Shown: piece by piece, positions 47,019 to 58,272 of the stretch
Position numbering within the stretch: position 1 is the stretch's first letter
Layout of the letters: every line of letters begins with the position of its first letter
Assembly (NCBI GenBank): GCA_037892935.1
Contig: JAYXKI010000011.1
Location: 372,001-436,000, forward strand
Direction: 5' to 3'
DNA: 64,000 nucleotides
Origin: Phlebopus portentosus
Taxonomy: Eukaryota; Basidiomycota; Agaricomycetes; Boletales; Boletinellaceae
The notes under the pieces: model-generated
The model's database searches: none
Told to the model about the DNA's origin: nothing
Seen by the model: only the letters and a program-made list of their open reading frames with translations
Made by a program: the position numbers and the translations under genes

Positions 47019-48080
47019 GCTTCTAAAAGAAAGCAAGTTGATTATACCAAACATGCACAAGAGTTTGTCTGAATCTTTATACACCCTATAGGATGCTGAT
47101 CAAAACGCGAAGTCCGGAAAGGTTCAAGATCCGATAATTCGTGAAATAAGCTCCGGGATTCAAGGACAATTATGTCCGCAACGTACGTTCAGGTCAGAGA
47201 GAAAAAAACTGTAGCTGACGACGACAATCATTATTTCGTTCCGCAATAGGCATATCGAAAGAGGAAGCATAGTCACCGAGAGGTACGAGACTTCGTCCAG
47301 GAAATTCAATTGCACCCTGGGCCATCTGGATTCACAGGAAATCACGGCGCATGTTCAGCCCCGTAGCTGAGGTACTGATACGTGCTTATCACCAAGATAC
47401 GTGTTGTTGCAGACGGACAAGGGGACTAGTGATTCACGTGACGCGAACGACTCAGATTTGAAATTTAATCTCCGAGTCAAGACCTATGTACTCAATCCAA
47501 TCCGACTATGTCGTCTCGGACATCAGCATTTCCATTGTTGCTTTTCGAACTTATCACTTTTACTCCATTGTCTGCTGGACTCTTCGTGGTTAGGCAAGGT
47601 TTATCTCTCATTGCGCGGAGGAATTATCATCAGAACTCAGGTATTGAACGCGTCTTGTCAGAACGACGATGCTTCATCTGTTGTGGTTCGCATCTTCTGC
47701 TGGAACGGAGGATGTGACTGTCGCTCTGGCTTCTCTCAATGGACAGAGTATAACGGACAGAGTATCTCCTGCCTTGAAAATCGTTTCGAATCAATCATGA
47801 AGACTGGGCGTGGACGCATCTGGAAAATTTTATAGGCACTGTCCCTCAAAGAAGAGGATTCAGATGCTTAGCTCGCCGGCGCTCCATTTGTCCATCTTGT
47901 CTCTATGCATCACGAATTACAAAGATTTGCCATGGGAAAGGACATCTGAAAACCTGAACCTATCGAACTCAAAGAAAAAATATTGAGTAACGACTGGTCT
48001 TCACTGCATCGCAATCGCCGTGCTCACATATAAAACCGACCTCAGGAAGGCAATGAAACTAGATATTTGCCCGAGTCAAT
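47019..48080. other. Divergent spacer between copies C and D
   Basis: About 1.06 kb between the minus-strand copy C and the plus-strand copy D. An ORF of 144 codons at 47401-47835 is open but shows no domain, signal peptide or codon pattern that convinces me. A CACGTG box lies near 47436. The rest looks like promoter sequence. Confidence 0.4.
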
Positions 48081-48821
48081 ATGCCAACCCTTTTCGCTTC
48101 TAAGCTATTCATCCTTGCAAGTGCTGTTTGTGCGCAAGCCGCTCAGATTCCTCGTTCCGTCGCAGACGCTTGTCCTAATGTGAAGAGGTCGAGTCGAAGA
48201 GCATTACCGTCAACGGACATGGAGTTGTGCACCAGACTTTTTCATGCTCAGATGGACACCTTCACGCCGAGGCTTTTTCTAGCGCGATTTTGGCAAGCTC
48301 AATCCCAGGCCTTTCTTCTCTCGAAGTTCGGAGTCAGATGGAATGCACAACACCCGCGACTATATGTCAATGCGGAATTGCAGGTGAGAGCATCAGTTAG
48401 AATTCTTACCTGCAAATATGAATCAGGTCTCTTTGTTGCAGTCGATTGTACTTGCTTCATCGACGGTACCTTGCCCTCCGAGAGTGATTGCGAAACCCTT
48501 ATTGGCTCGACGGGTGTCATCGCTTCTTTGCAAGGTCCTACCTTCATGGTCCAACCCAAGAACTTCCATGTCATCTCTCTGAATACATGTTCGCTTGGCT
48601 TTCTTAACCTGGCTAATTTTACCGAGGAGTTTTGTTGGGATGATCTTGTCAGTCTCTGAATTTTCTTTTCCGACGAAATCTTACTGATTCATTATGTATA
48701 GGGTAGTCAAGGCAACACACTCGTAGCGTCGGGATGCTTCGGTGGAAATATTGGATTTACGAGTGGGATTTGCTTGAGTACTAATCAGCGTTACCTCACC
48801 CGGTTGGGCCACTCGTCTTGA
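48081..48821 (+). pseudogene. Secreted Cys-rich family, copy D (frame broken)
   Basis: The only copy on the plus strand. Exon 1 begins MPTLFASKLFILASAVCAQA, a good signal peptide. After DACPNV the frame drops one base near 48184 (GTGAAGAGG); in the lower frame it continues ITVNGHGVVHQTFSCSDGHL and QMECTTPATICQCGIA. An intron at 48384-48441 leads to exon 2: VDCTCFIDGTLPSESDCETL, GPTFMVQPKNFHVISLNTC and EEFCWDDL. A third exon, FTSGICLSTNQRYLTRLGHS, ends with TGA at 48819-48821. All family cysteines are kept, which argues for a sequence error or a recent break rather than old decay. Confidence 0.68.
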
Positions 48822-49578
48822 GATCGAAGACTACATTGGTATGTCGTAGCCAGACCCAAGGATCGAGTATAGAAAGGTGCAATACTGAATTAACTCACTG
48901 AGTGCTCTGATTATGACTCGTTGGACATCTGATCATGTTCTGCAAGAAGAAATATCGTGGTCTGCAAATAAAGAACGGATTGGCTTTTAGTATTTGTATC
49001 TTCTGAGTTCAAGAGGCATTTCATTTTAAAAACAACTCACCAAACTGACTCCTTTTTTCTTCTTCATGATGATTGGCCATTTTCTTGCGTTTTCGGAAGA
49101 ACCTGACATACTCTGACTGGTACATCTTCTTCGGCCTTATCCTTTTACTTTATTGATGCCACCTCCCAACCGTCCTTCTTGCGTCTTTCTTCCACGCTCT
49201 ACTGCCTTTTGGATTTCGCAGGTGAAGGACAGAAATAGCTTAGCGAAAGGTACTTACGTTTTGAGGCTTATACGCCTGTGATCGTACCTTGACCTTGGTC
49301 ATAGTAATAAGCAAAGTAAGTTGAAATGCAGAATGCGACTCAGTCTGTCGAAAGCGGGCATTATTGCTCCTTCAGGATTTCATACAAATTAGCCATGACA
49401 ATTCGCTAATCAGGATCTATGTACACTTTGCTTGCGCGTGAGTTTCAAGTTCAAGTAGAGGAATTATTTCTGTCCCGGCTGCACGGAGTCTGCCGAGTCG
49501 TGGCGACAACGTTCGGATTTGCCTCCGTGAGATCTGCATACGCGCCGCTTTCCTGTTAGGGTTGATTGGACCGGACCA
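48822..49578. other. Intergenic upstream of the amidase gene
   Basis: About 757 nt of AT-rich sequence holding the 3' flank of copy D and the amidase promoter. No supported gene, repeat or RNA. Confidence 0.4.
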
Positions 49579-51590
49579 ATGTTGTTCTCTTACCTCCAGT
49601 ACTCTCGCGCAAGGTCAGTACAAATATCAAATTTATTCAGCTTTTTTATAGATTTTCATACGTTATTAGGTCACTGAAGCAAGAGCAGCGGGAACGACGT
49701 ATTGCTAGTTGTCCTAGTCTCTTCCATGTATCTCTTTCCGATACAGATAGAGCCATCCTTAGTGAACCCATTTCATCAATAGTCAGCAACGTCCAATCAG
49801 GTGTATGGAGACCATTGAACGTTCTGCATGCCTATGGGCGCAAGGCGCTCGCGGTACATGCGCAGACAAACTGTCTGACGGAGGTTATGCTTGAGGACGC
49901 GGATACTTGGGCTAGAGACTTAGATAACGATAAGATTCGTAAAGCTGGTCCTCTTGCAGGCGTTCCTGTAAGTCTGAAGGATACATGCGCTGTAGCGGGG
50001 TATGATGCTTGCATCGGGTATGCAGCATGGGTCGGAAAGCCAGTGCAGAAGGACTCGGCGCTCGTGCGCTTGCTCAAAGACGCAGGCGCGATACCGTTCG
50101 TCAAGACCGCTATACCAACTACTCTTCTATCCTTTGAGAGCTATTCCGGTGTTTTTGGGCGCGCGAAGAACCCTCACAATACCAATTACTCGCCAGGAGG
50201 ATCGAGCGGGGGCGAAGCAGCGCTGCTTGCGGCCGGTGGGTCGCGCGTGGGAATTGGAACGGATGTTGCAGGAAGTGTTCGCGTTCCAGCTCATTATAGT
50301 GGCATTTACTCCGTACGCGCAAGTGCTGGACGCTTTCCTAGGAGCGGAAATGTCACGAGTATACCTGGTCAGGAGGGTGTTCCTGCTGTATATTCCCCTA
50401 TGGCGCGCACGCTCGAGGACTTGGAAACGTTTTGGGCCGCCGTATTCAAGATGGAACCGTGGAAATATGATCACTCTGTGCGTAAAGATTGACATACATG
50501 CTAAATATGAACTTATGTGATCCTTCAGGTTACTTGTTTACCCTGGAGACCTGTCGAGCTGACTGAGAAAGTCAGGTTCGGTGTTATGTGGAGCGATGGT
50601 AGGATTTTAGTACACGGTGACAGCAAATGCCACGGCTGACGTTGAGCGGACAGATGTCGTCCCCCTATCTCCCGCCTGCAAAAGAGCGTTGCAATCGGTC
50701 GTAGATAACCTGAAACGCAGCGGTCATGATGTCATTGATTTGTATGTTTGATTGAATACTGCACGTTTTCTCTATCTAACACATTACTTACAGCAAGGCT
50801 CCCGACCCATACGAGGGCCAGAAGATTGCTTCTCAACTACTTCTTGCCGATGGAGGCAAGCATTCTCATATCCTCTCAAGTCTTTACCTAACGGATCCAC
50901 AGGAGAAACCGCGAATCATCCTATCCTTCCCTTCGAGCCTAATGACCCAGGTGTAGCAGTTGCATACTTCTGGCTGCGTCTCCCTCGCATCTTTCAACGT
51001 GTCTACGCATGGTGGGTCCGATACGTTCAGCGAGATCCGGTCTTCGCTGGGATAGTCGAGGGATTCCATAAGAAAACGGTTGTGGAGTACTACAAGCTTG
51101 TTGCCGAGCGCGAAGCATACCGCGCAAAGTGGCACGAAGCGTGGAATAATGCCGGACTTGATTTTTTATTGACCGCACCGAATGCACTACCAGCTGTGCC
51201 CCATGGGGGGATGAAGACGGGGTGGAAGGTTTGCGGGTATACTTTCCTCTTCAACCTCGTAAGTGTTCTCTTCTCGGATTCCGAGACAATATGAACGGCT
51301 CATAAATGTTGTTCCCTTCCATAGCTTGACTATACCGCAGGCGTGCAACCATAACGCACGTCTCGGCCTCACTCGATTCACTTCCCTCACCCATTCCTGC
51401 TCACCTTACCTCCAACGCAATAGCGAAAGATGCCTATGCTATGTACGACGCGGCCGCAATGGATGGTCTTCCCGTTGGAGTTCAGGTCGTCGGAAGACGA
51501 CTTGAAGAGGAGAAAGTACTTGCTGGTATGCGCCTTGTTGAGAAGGTCATGAGGGATCATCAAGAAGGGTATCATCTCCTTGGGGTTTGA
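49579..51590 (+). CDS. Amidase-signature family hydrolase (fungal acetamidase/FAAH-like)
   Basis: An amidase of the Ser-cisSer-Lys class that hydrolyses small or fatty amides. Seen: the catalytic lysine in GVPVSLKDTCAVAGYD, the cis-serine in SPGGSSGGEAALLAAGGSR, the nucleophile serine in GTDVAGSVRVPA, and MARTLEDLE. The N terminus MLFSYLQYSRAR joined to SLKQEQRERRIA matches the usual start of fungal members, so the ATG at 49579 is preferred over the one 13 nt upstream in another frame. The C terminus reads GLPVGVQVVGRRLEEEKVLA and stops at 51588-51590. Several introns of 50-70 nt. Between KIASQLLLADGGK and SLPNGSTGETANHP the frame drops by one base near 50870 with no fitting intron. Family length (about 560 aa) is normal. 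Probably cytosolic or membrane-associated. Confidence 0.82.
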
Positions 51591-52120
51591 TGCCCATTAA
51601 CTTTGGTTTATTGAGAATTTGGATGGATCGCTTGGCATCCGGAGGGTAATATTTGAATTCGTTCCCTGGGCTAGAATGTATATATAACAATGTTTTGGAT
51701 GATGTATATTGGATATAGACATGTATCGTACCCACGGATACAAAGAGGACTTGTTTAACGAGAGAAATATCAGAGTGGTCGACTAAAGACACCCGATGGA
51801 AGGATAGAAGAAAAAAGCGCTAAATGACAAACGAATGATCACTAAGACCAGATAACAATTGATCGAATTCCGAAGATTACAGTAATAACTCAAAGCGAAC
51901 ACAACAAACGATACACTTCCGAACTCTGAAAGAACAACAATGAATCCATCAGCGAAATAAAGTTCGCGCAAAGACAAGACGTCTCTGCTACATAGACCTC
52001 ATCCTGACGAGAAGAAATAGAACAAAATGAATAGCGGAAAAAAGAAAGAAAGAAAGAACGCTGATTGCTGATGAGTGACGGATACCTTATGCAAAGGTAT
52101 GTATTCCCTTCACACAGTAA
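51591..52120. other. Intergenic between convergent amidase and orphan gene
   Basis: About 530 nt of AT-rich 3' flanks from two convergent genes, including a short AAAGAAAGAAAGAAAG run near 52040. No gene. Confidence 0.45.
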
Positions 52121-53395
52121 TCACGAAGCCTTCATCTGGCGCAGCTGTTCCAGAACGTCCCGTACCTGCGCTGCCTCTTGGATAGCCTCCGCATCCATCG
52201 CGACGATCTTCTCGCCCCTCGCAAGTTCCACCACGATACGCGCCAAACCCGTCTTGCGCTTCCTCGACCTCGAAGACGACTTACGCTTGACTTTGTCTTT
52301 AGAAGACTTGGAACTCTTGGCGCTCTTGTTGCTCTTGACGCTCCTGATGCTCCTGATGCTCCTCGGACGCGAACGGGAGACTTGTGCATCACAATCAGGG
52401 ATTGGTGGAATGGGGATGTGCGAGTAGGGATGGATGGGCGGTATGGGAGGGAGGGTTATTGAGCTAGGTAAGACGAGCGGAGGGAGGAGAGGAAGGTGTT
52501 TCTTTTCGTTGTAGATCGTGAGTGCTGTTGATGGATTCTGAGGCTGCGTTCGGTTCGAGGATGTCTTCTTGCCACCAATCAACCTGCTAAAAGCGAGTTC
52601 CAGCGCAAATCGTCGTCTTTCTTTCTCTCTCTCCTTCGTCGCGGGTTTATCTTGCTCCTTTGGTTTTGTCTCCATACTGTCAGATGTCGCCTTCGTAACC
52701 GGGAGTCCAGGAGGAAGAAGTGGACGATATATGAAGCCAGGGTCTTTCGCGCGGTCTGTCATAGATGTATTACTGCCCCTGTTCTTCGTCAATGCTTGAC
52801 TTGACACTGCCGATGAATGACTCGGGATTACGATTTCTGTACGGATCGCCGAATCGACGGAAACCATTGATGACGGCTCTGCAGCCTTTCCAGGAGTGTA
52901 TGACGATGATGGACTCAGCATCCCAGATGGGATTAGATACGACGATCTCTGAGTATGCGACGTCACGGATACTTTGGATAATGGTCGCGGACCTCGAGGC
53001 TTCGAGCTCGTCTGACTCCTTCCAGGGGTGTTCGACACTGTTTCGTTATCACCCCTGGCTTCTCTTCTCCATTCGGCAATATCGGGTTCCACCTGTTTCA
53101 TGCTGCACGGATAGCTGCGCCTTTGCCCCGATATACGCCGGCTCCAGAAACCATTAATATTTTCTACTTCACTGCGCGCAATGCGGTCTGCAAGACCGCG
53201 TGAGCCTGTAGGGTCGCCACTATGTTTCCGCAGGACAACACGTTTGATAGTCGTAGATGACGATGACAATTCGTCTAGCGAATGTCTGTGCGAAGTGGAG
53301 CTAGAGCGCTTATCGCTGGAGGAAAGAGGTGGCAAAAGTTGACTATACCCTTCAGAGACTGTCCGCCTGCGGAAACCGATGTTCGAAGAGAACAT
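52121..53395 (-). CDS. Orphan Ser/Arg-rich basic protein, 424 aa
   Basis: A single-exon ORF of 424 codons with no domain I recognise. The protein is rich in Ser, Pro, Arg and Lys. A proline segment (LPLLPPLVLPSSITLPPIPP) precedes repeats such as SIRSIRSVKSNKSAKSSKSS, followed by RKSSSRSRKRKTGLARIVVE and a short amphipathic end ALQ-poor but Glu/Gln-rich (DVLEQLRQMKAS). The middle EREKERRRFALELAFSRLIG could form a helix. Its composition suggests a disordered nuclear or scaffold protein with many phosphorylation sites. The frame is clean over 1.27 kb and codon use looks coding, so it is likely real. It is divergent from the next gene across 759 nt. Confidence 0.62.
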   Translation of the reverse strand: MFSSNIGFRRRTVSEGYSQLLPPLSSSDKRSSSTSHRHSLDELSSSSTTIKRVVLRKHSGDPTGSRGLADRIARSEVENINGFWSRRISGQRRSYPCSMKQVEPDIAEWRREARGDNETVSNTPGRSQTSSKPRGPRPLSKVSVTSHTQRSSYLIPSGMLSPSSSYTPGKAAEPSSMVSVDSAIRTEIVIPSHSSAVSSQALTKNRGSNTSMTDRAKDPGFIYRPLLPPGLPVTKATSDSMETKPKEQDKPATKEREKERRRFALELAFSRLIGGKKTSSNRTQPQNPSTALTIYNEKKHLPLLPPLVLPSSITLPPIPPIHPYSHIPIPPIPDCDAQVSRSRPRSIRSIRSVKSNKSAKSSKSSKDKVKRKSSSRSRKRKTGLARIVVELARGEKIVAMDAEAIQEAAQVRDVLEQLRQMKAS

Positions 53396-54154
53396 GGCGA
53401 ATAGAGTAAGAAGCGCGCGCGCGCAAAGAGCCTGCGAGATTCATGGAGGCAAGCATCAGCTACGCCGTGTAGCCTATAATGCGCATCATGGACATGAGTC
53501 CGCACCTCTAGTCCGGATGATTCAGTCGTAAAGTAACAAGATACGACGTGTTTATAAGGCGCTGATCCAGCAGAACTCTCTCAGGCACTCGAAGTCGAAG
53601 GACGGCTAACGAGATAGCTTCCCAAGCAATTTCAATGGTGAGAATGAGCCAAGAGAGAGATGTCAAGAGACAGGCACAGCGCAAGGAGGCAGGAGAAGAG
53701 TCGAAAGGAGAGAGAGCGGGGAGCAAGGTCAAGCATCACTGAGAGAGATGGGACGCAGTATTTGAGGCAGGGCACACGAGGAGTGAGGCCATGCAGATGG
53801 GGATACGAACAACTGATTTTGATGCGAGTAGAGGTCCGCCTTAACAAATGAAGTAATCATCATTTCTCCATATCTGCTTCATCTTAAAGATCATCAGAAC
53901 AAGCCACAATCTTCGCATTCTTTTCTGTAGGTGGTACTTTCATCCCAGATACGATGCGAGTTGTGTGCGAGGCGAGGCGAGTTACTAGGAAGACTCGGAG
54001 AACTTGGAAATGGGAAAAGTCTGAGAAAATTTCGAGATTCGATCGCGATCATTTTGAGATGTGACAAACGCGTCAGCACGTGACGTCACGCTTGGTCATC
54101 ATATATGTGGTTAGTCTAGCGCTCGGCGCCTTGACCGCTTCTTGCTTGCTTACC
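53396..54154. promoter_or_regulatory. Divergent promoter with a fused E-box/CRE site
   Basis: The 759-nt spacer between two divergent genes contains CACGTG at 54077-54082 fused to the perfect palindrome TGACGTCA at 54081-54088, about 70 nt before the plus-strand ATG. These are classic bHLH and CREB/ATF-type bZIP sites; overlap makes binding of the two factors competitive or joint. Other parts are purine-rich near 53640-53730. No ORF with support. Confidence 0.5.
54077..54088. promoter_or_regulatory. Overlapping CACGTG and TGACGTCA sites
   Basis: A perfect E-box overlaps a perfect cAMP-response-type palindrome by two bases, 67-78 nt upstream of the ATG at 54155. Confidence 0.5.
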
Positions 54155-55086
54155 ATGGCGAATGCACTCGCGTTCGTCTCGCAAACACCAACACACTCGC
54201 TTGTATTTTCCTCGTTCAATGAACATCGACCAACCAAGTCCTCTCCGCTCGCTCCGGTCTCTCTACCACCGTCGTCGTCGCCAACGCCGGCTTCACCGAT
54301 AGTAGAGGTACAGGCGCGTCGAAAGGGCCAGTACAAGCAACGCACGCCGGCTTCGACAACTGTTGCATCTTTGAAAAACAGGGGCAGATATAGAACGGCG
54401 CCGGCATCTCCAATTCCATTCATCTTGGGCCCAGTGACGGCCGAAGATGGTCAGACCGCGTTCCTGCGACAGCGTTTCAAAGCCAATTGTCTGGAACGCG
54501 CAAAACGCGCTAGGGAGAAGGATGTAGCACGTCGGAGATCCTCAGCGTCTAGCGATGCGAGCAGTGATGGCGCTGATGCCGACATGATGGTAGATGGTGA
54601 GGAAGACGAGGCCGACGACGATTCTGGATTTGACGATGAAGTACGAAATTTTTTCTGATATGATCAAACGTACCACTTTTGTTAATTTGCAATGCATGAC
54701 TGTAGCTATTCCGCCGGGTCATTGCAAACGAGAAACGAAAGCGTGCTCATGCCTACGCTTTGTCATACGAGCTAGATGTCGGTTCGTCATTCGATCCAGA
54801 ACTGGAAGACCCGGCATCATGGGAAGAAGATCTTCTAAATTCGCCCTCATCTCGCTCGCAACCACGGCAACAGCACTCTAATGAGGAAAGCGACAATATT
54901 CTCCCGCCGGACGACTTTGAGGAAATACCTGATTTTGACGAGTTCGATCTTGATGAAGAAAGCGCGTGGTTAGACGCGTACATAGCGAGTCTACCATTGG
55001 ATAACGCGGACTCTCATCCTTCGGCACCTTTTGCTTCCCGGAGATGTGACGTCGAGCATCAGCAGATGGATATCACCATGGACTAG
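54155..55086 (+). CDS. Orphan acidic protein, two exons
   Basis: The product starts MANALAFVSQTPTHSLVFSS and shows no named domain. It has a Pro/Ser-rich part, a basic middle (QARRKGQYKQRTPAS) and then RQRFKANCLERAKRAREKDV, a likely helix. A strongly acidic stretch follows (VDGEEDEADDDSGFDDE). An intron begins at GTACGAAATT (about 54640) and ends at about 54705. Exon 2 opens FRRVIANEKRKRAHAYALSY and closes with an acidic region holding DFEEIPDFDEFDLDEESAWL. The pattern resembles a nuclear acidic regulator, but that is a guess. An ATG at 54155 is chosen because the upstream open frame has only a GTG at its head. Stop at 55084-55086. A CACGTGACGTCA element lies just upstream. Confidence 0.6.
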
Positions 55087-55607
55087 AAGATGCTGGAACC
55101 GACCCGAATAGCGCCAATGACAACGCGATATCTCTTTCCTGTCCTACGCTCTCATCCATATTCCACAGCCCCTCCGTAATCGCGTAATCCCTTCGCGTTT
55201 AGTGTAATCCTAGCTCCCGACTGCAACTCAAAACATAATCTACTACCAATTAAAAGACACCTGCACTAATGTATTAGTATGTATCTTAGAATGTCAACTT
55301 GCTTCCTGGCCACGGATGATTTTTGTTGGAACTGCTGCGTACCGTGCCTATTCCAGTCGTTTGTTATAGTATCTCCCGTCGGGCTCAAGGAATTCGTACA
55401 GTTACTAGACGCAGTTCGACTCCAGATACCCGATTGGATCTCGGAGACGCCACCTCAGGATTTGTAAATATTAGAGCAAGTCTTTGGCGTCGGCCGGGTT
55501 TGTTCGACATAACCTGATTTATATGCATATAACAAGGATTATGTAGCAAGTACGTGCTTGGATGACTATACAGTAGATCGACCATTATGGGATAAACCCC
55601 GGAAATC
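55087..55607. other. Intergenic: left edge of the tandem duplication
   Basis: About 520 nt. From about 55430 the sequence resembles 58110-58270 (for example GTTTGTTCGACATAACCTGA against CTTTGTTCGACATGATCCAA), so the duplicated unit starts here, beyond the gene end. The left part is 3' flank of the orphan gene. Confidence 0.5.
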
Positions 55608-57311
55608 TCAAACGCCCTCCTGTTGCTCTTCCTAGAGTGGTTGATGAAATCAGAATGCTCCCGGATAGAAAATAGGCAAAGAACGGGACTCACATCAGCT
55701 GAGACAAACTGGATGTCACTAACGCTCTGCGGAGTATAGTTTAACCCGCCATTCTCGCCCCTTTCACCGGCTTCCTTGAGGTTTATCAAAAGCTGTCCGC
55801 CCAAAATGCAGAGCGTCGTGGGGCAGCTGACTGCTGCTAATATGAGTGAAGCAAGTTCATTGACGTTGAATATCGCAGCTCCAACTAGTTGTGAAATAGC
55901 ATAGAAAGATACACTGTTGAAGTTTAGACCAAAGAACAAACTGCAATAGTAATTGTTTGACCTACAAGCCATAGTATATAAATTGATCCCGGAAGAGAAC
56001 ACGCGCTAGATGAAAGCCCTTGCAACCGTGCGACGATCTCCAATATACCGCAGCCTTATAGAGTGATAGGCCCATCAAAGTCAGCCCGTACGCAATCGGC
56101 AATATCCTGAAATAGATCAGACGAAAATTTTGCGGCGCAGAGTGACAGACTTACCAGGAAGCGACCATTAGTTTCATTGGATAATCTCTCTCGATGAAGC
56201 AAAAGGAAACGCCTTTTCTAACGATACCAAGTTCTTCTAAGGCAAGATTTGTCTCGTTGAAACCATGAATGTGAATCACACGCAACTTACCGCCTTCATA
56301 AATGATTCCATGAATTCGGAATGCGAATCCGCTTACTGCCACCAAAGAAAGGAGGGCTTTAAGAAAGATTGATAGATTTCTATCTATTACAATTTAGTGC
56401 ATGCGGTCAACAGGAGAGATTTTGCTTACCTTGATGATACAGAGCCAAGACACGGATAACCAAGATATCTGCACGTGAAACGCGTAGATCGTTAGCTATA
56501 GCAAATATTGCCGTACTTTCTTACATTCGATGATCAGCATTGTGAATGAATCTCTGGGCATGTCAACGGACGGAGCAGTAGTAATAAAGTCCGTTTATAC
56601 GTACTGCAAAAGCTTGAGGTCCATGCAGAGAATCGGCCTAAATTCTGACTTGAGTGCTTGAGTGGAGCTACTCTATTTGTAAGCAAATACACACAGCTGA
56701 TAGTAGGATTAGATGAATATTCCGACTAGTAAGATAGTTGGTTTATACACACCTTGCAATATTTCCAGAGAGACTATCCCCTGATGAAGTCGTATATATC
56801 AGAAATGAATGATCTGTAACATCAATGGGACTTGCCAGCAATATTGCAGATAACAGCAAGGAGCCCAATATATCGATTCTAGATAGGAATCAGGAATCAA
56901 AATTCGCGACTCCAGGTATTCATGGCACTTACAGAAAAATATATCAAACTAACAGAGCTTCGCGGCTTTGGCTTTGCGACATCAACAGCTAAAACCGAGA
57001 ACTTGATTATGCACCCACCCAGAAAAACTTGACCTTGAGATGAATTTTGATGAGAAACCGGTTATATTTAAAGGAGAGATGAAAAGCACCTCTCGATCCA
57101 GACTGATAACTTGACAATGAGTATTAGCAAATACAAGTAGTCGAGTCAAGAGCAATATGGGCATACGAGAATGGTAGACTAAGACGGTTGAAAGAGCAAC
57201 GAATATGTAATTTTCCTTAGTGTGAGTTGAAATTAACGACGGTACGATACTTGGTTCGACAAAGAAAGTTGACCGAGGTTGAAGAGAGCTGTTCAGGTCA
57301 AGGTCTGGCAT
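55608..57311 (-). CDS. DUF6533-type membrane protein, tandem copy 1
   Basis: A multi-exon membrane protein of the DUF6533 type. Exon 1 reads MPDLDLNSSLQPRSTFFVEP and then NYIFVALSTVLVYHS, the first helix. Small exons follow with VISLDRE and VKFFWVG (the family's (S/T)L-x-x-EV-K-x-(F/I)W landmark), SSVSLIYFSVR and IDILGSLLLSAILLASPIDV, DILVIRVLALYHQ, DRNLSIFLKALLSLVAVSGF, LGIVRKGVSFCFIERDYPMK, AYGLTLMGLSLYKAA, and a long exon FYAISQLVGAAIFNVNELAS with LINLKEAGERGENGGLNYT. A last intron leads to EEQQEGV and a stop at 55608-55610. About seven helices and more than eight introns. Its role is unknown. This copy has no frame break that I could find. The exact exon ends are by eye. Confidence 0.7.
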
Positions 57312-58272
57312 AGTGAGTTTTCTATGAGCACTTGCATGCTCATACGAGATCTTATATAGGAACCCAATTGAAGAACACAGACAAACTGAGTTTAGACCTC
57401 GCTCCTACTTCTGAAACATTTGACACGACGCACCTCAGTTCCAGACAGAATTAGCGGTAGTTGTATCAGGAAATTGCAAGGAAATGTCGATTGACTTGAA
57501 GCTCCAAATCAATGCAACAACAGGGAACCAACCATTTGAGAACGAAGCTCAATAGGGAGTTATACTCTCATGAGATGAGAGGCGCGGAAGTTAATTTCAA
57601 CAGTTGAGCTTTCATCGCACATGACATCGCAGCCAAACAAGAGCATTATCTCGGCATGAGGAAGCGAAAGGCAGAGGTGGCGGACGTGCTTACTTGGTCT
57701 GGATTACTGTGGTTTGAAGAGTCGGAAAGGCAGAAATAATGACCATGCGAGAGGCGACGTGGCAACACGTCCGCTCCGAGTCCGTTCAGGGTTTCAATAG
57801 CCAATAAGGATTCCGTTAAAGGAGTAAACATAACGACAAAAGATCAAAGATGTTCAGCAATAGCCCTAGACCAAGCCAACGCGGAAATTTGATAACTAAT
57901 GACGAAGATAACCTCAATAGAGATTGCTGACATCATCGGATCGGCTGCCAGCCTTGCCAGCCTTCACAGCCACCAACTCACGCCAGAGTCCTAGGTAAAG
58001 TCTTTCCAGCTTACCGACTCTCTCTTCTTGGGCTGTACTGAGTAGAGTGATTTCATCCTGGTTTCGGTATAAGCAATGACCCTATATCGTCTCTGTTACC
58101 AGCTAGCTTAGGATCTATAAATATCGCACCAAGTTTTTGACCCCAGCCAACTTTGTTCGACATGATCCAATTCACATGCACATAACAAGATTTACGAAAC
58201 GAATACAGAGCTGGGACCAAGATGACTGACTAGCAGATCTACCAGTACTGTGCAAGATAAACATCGGAAATC
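57312..58272. other. Promoter of copy 1 and 3' flank of copy 2
   Basis: About 960 nt between the tandem genes. It contains the duplicated upstream region of copy 1 (about 57312-57840) and the duplicated 3' flank of copy 2 (from about 58110). A 61-codon minus ORF at 57646-57831 has no support. Confidence 0.5.

Noticed and set aside
47401..47835. 144-codon ORF between secreted copies C and D
   Set aside because: No signal peptide, domain or similarity to the family; length is possible by chance.
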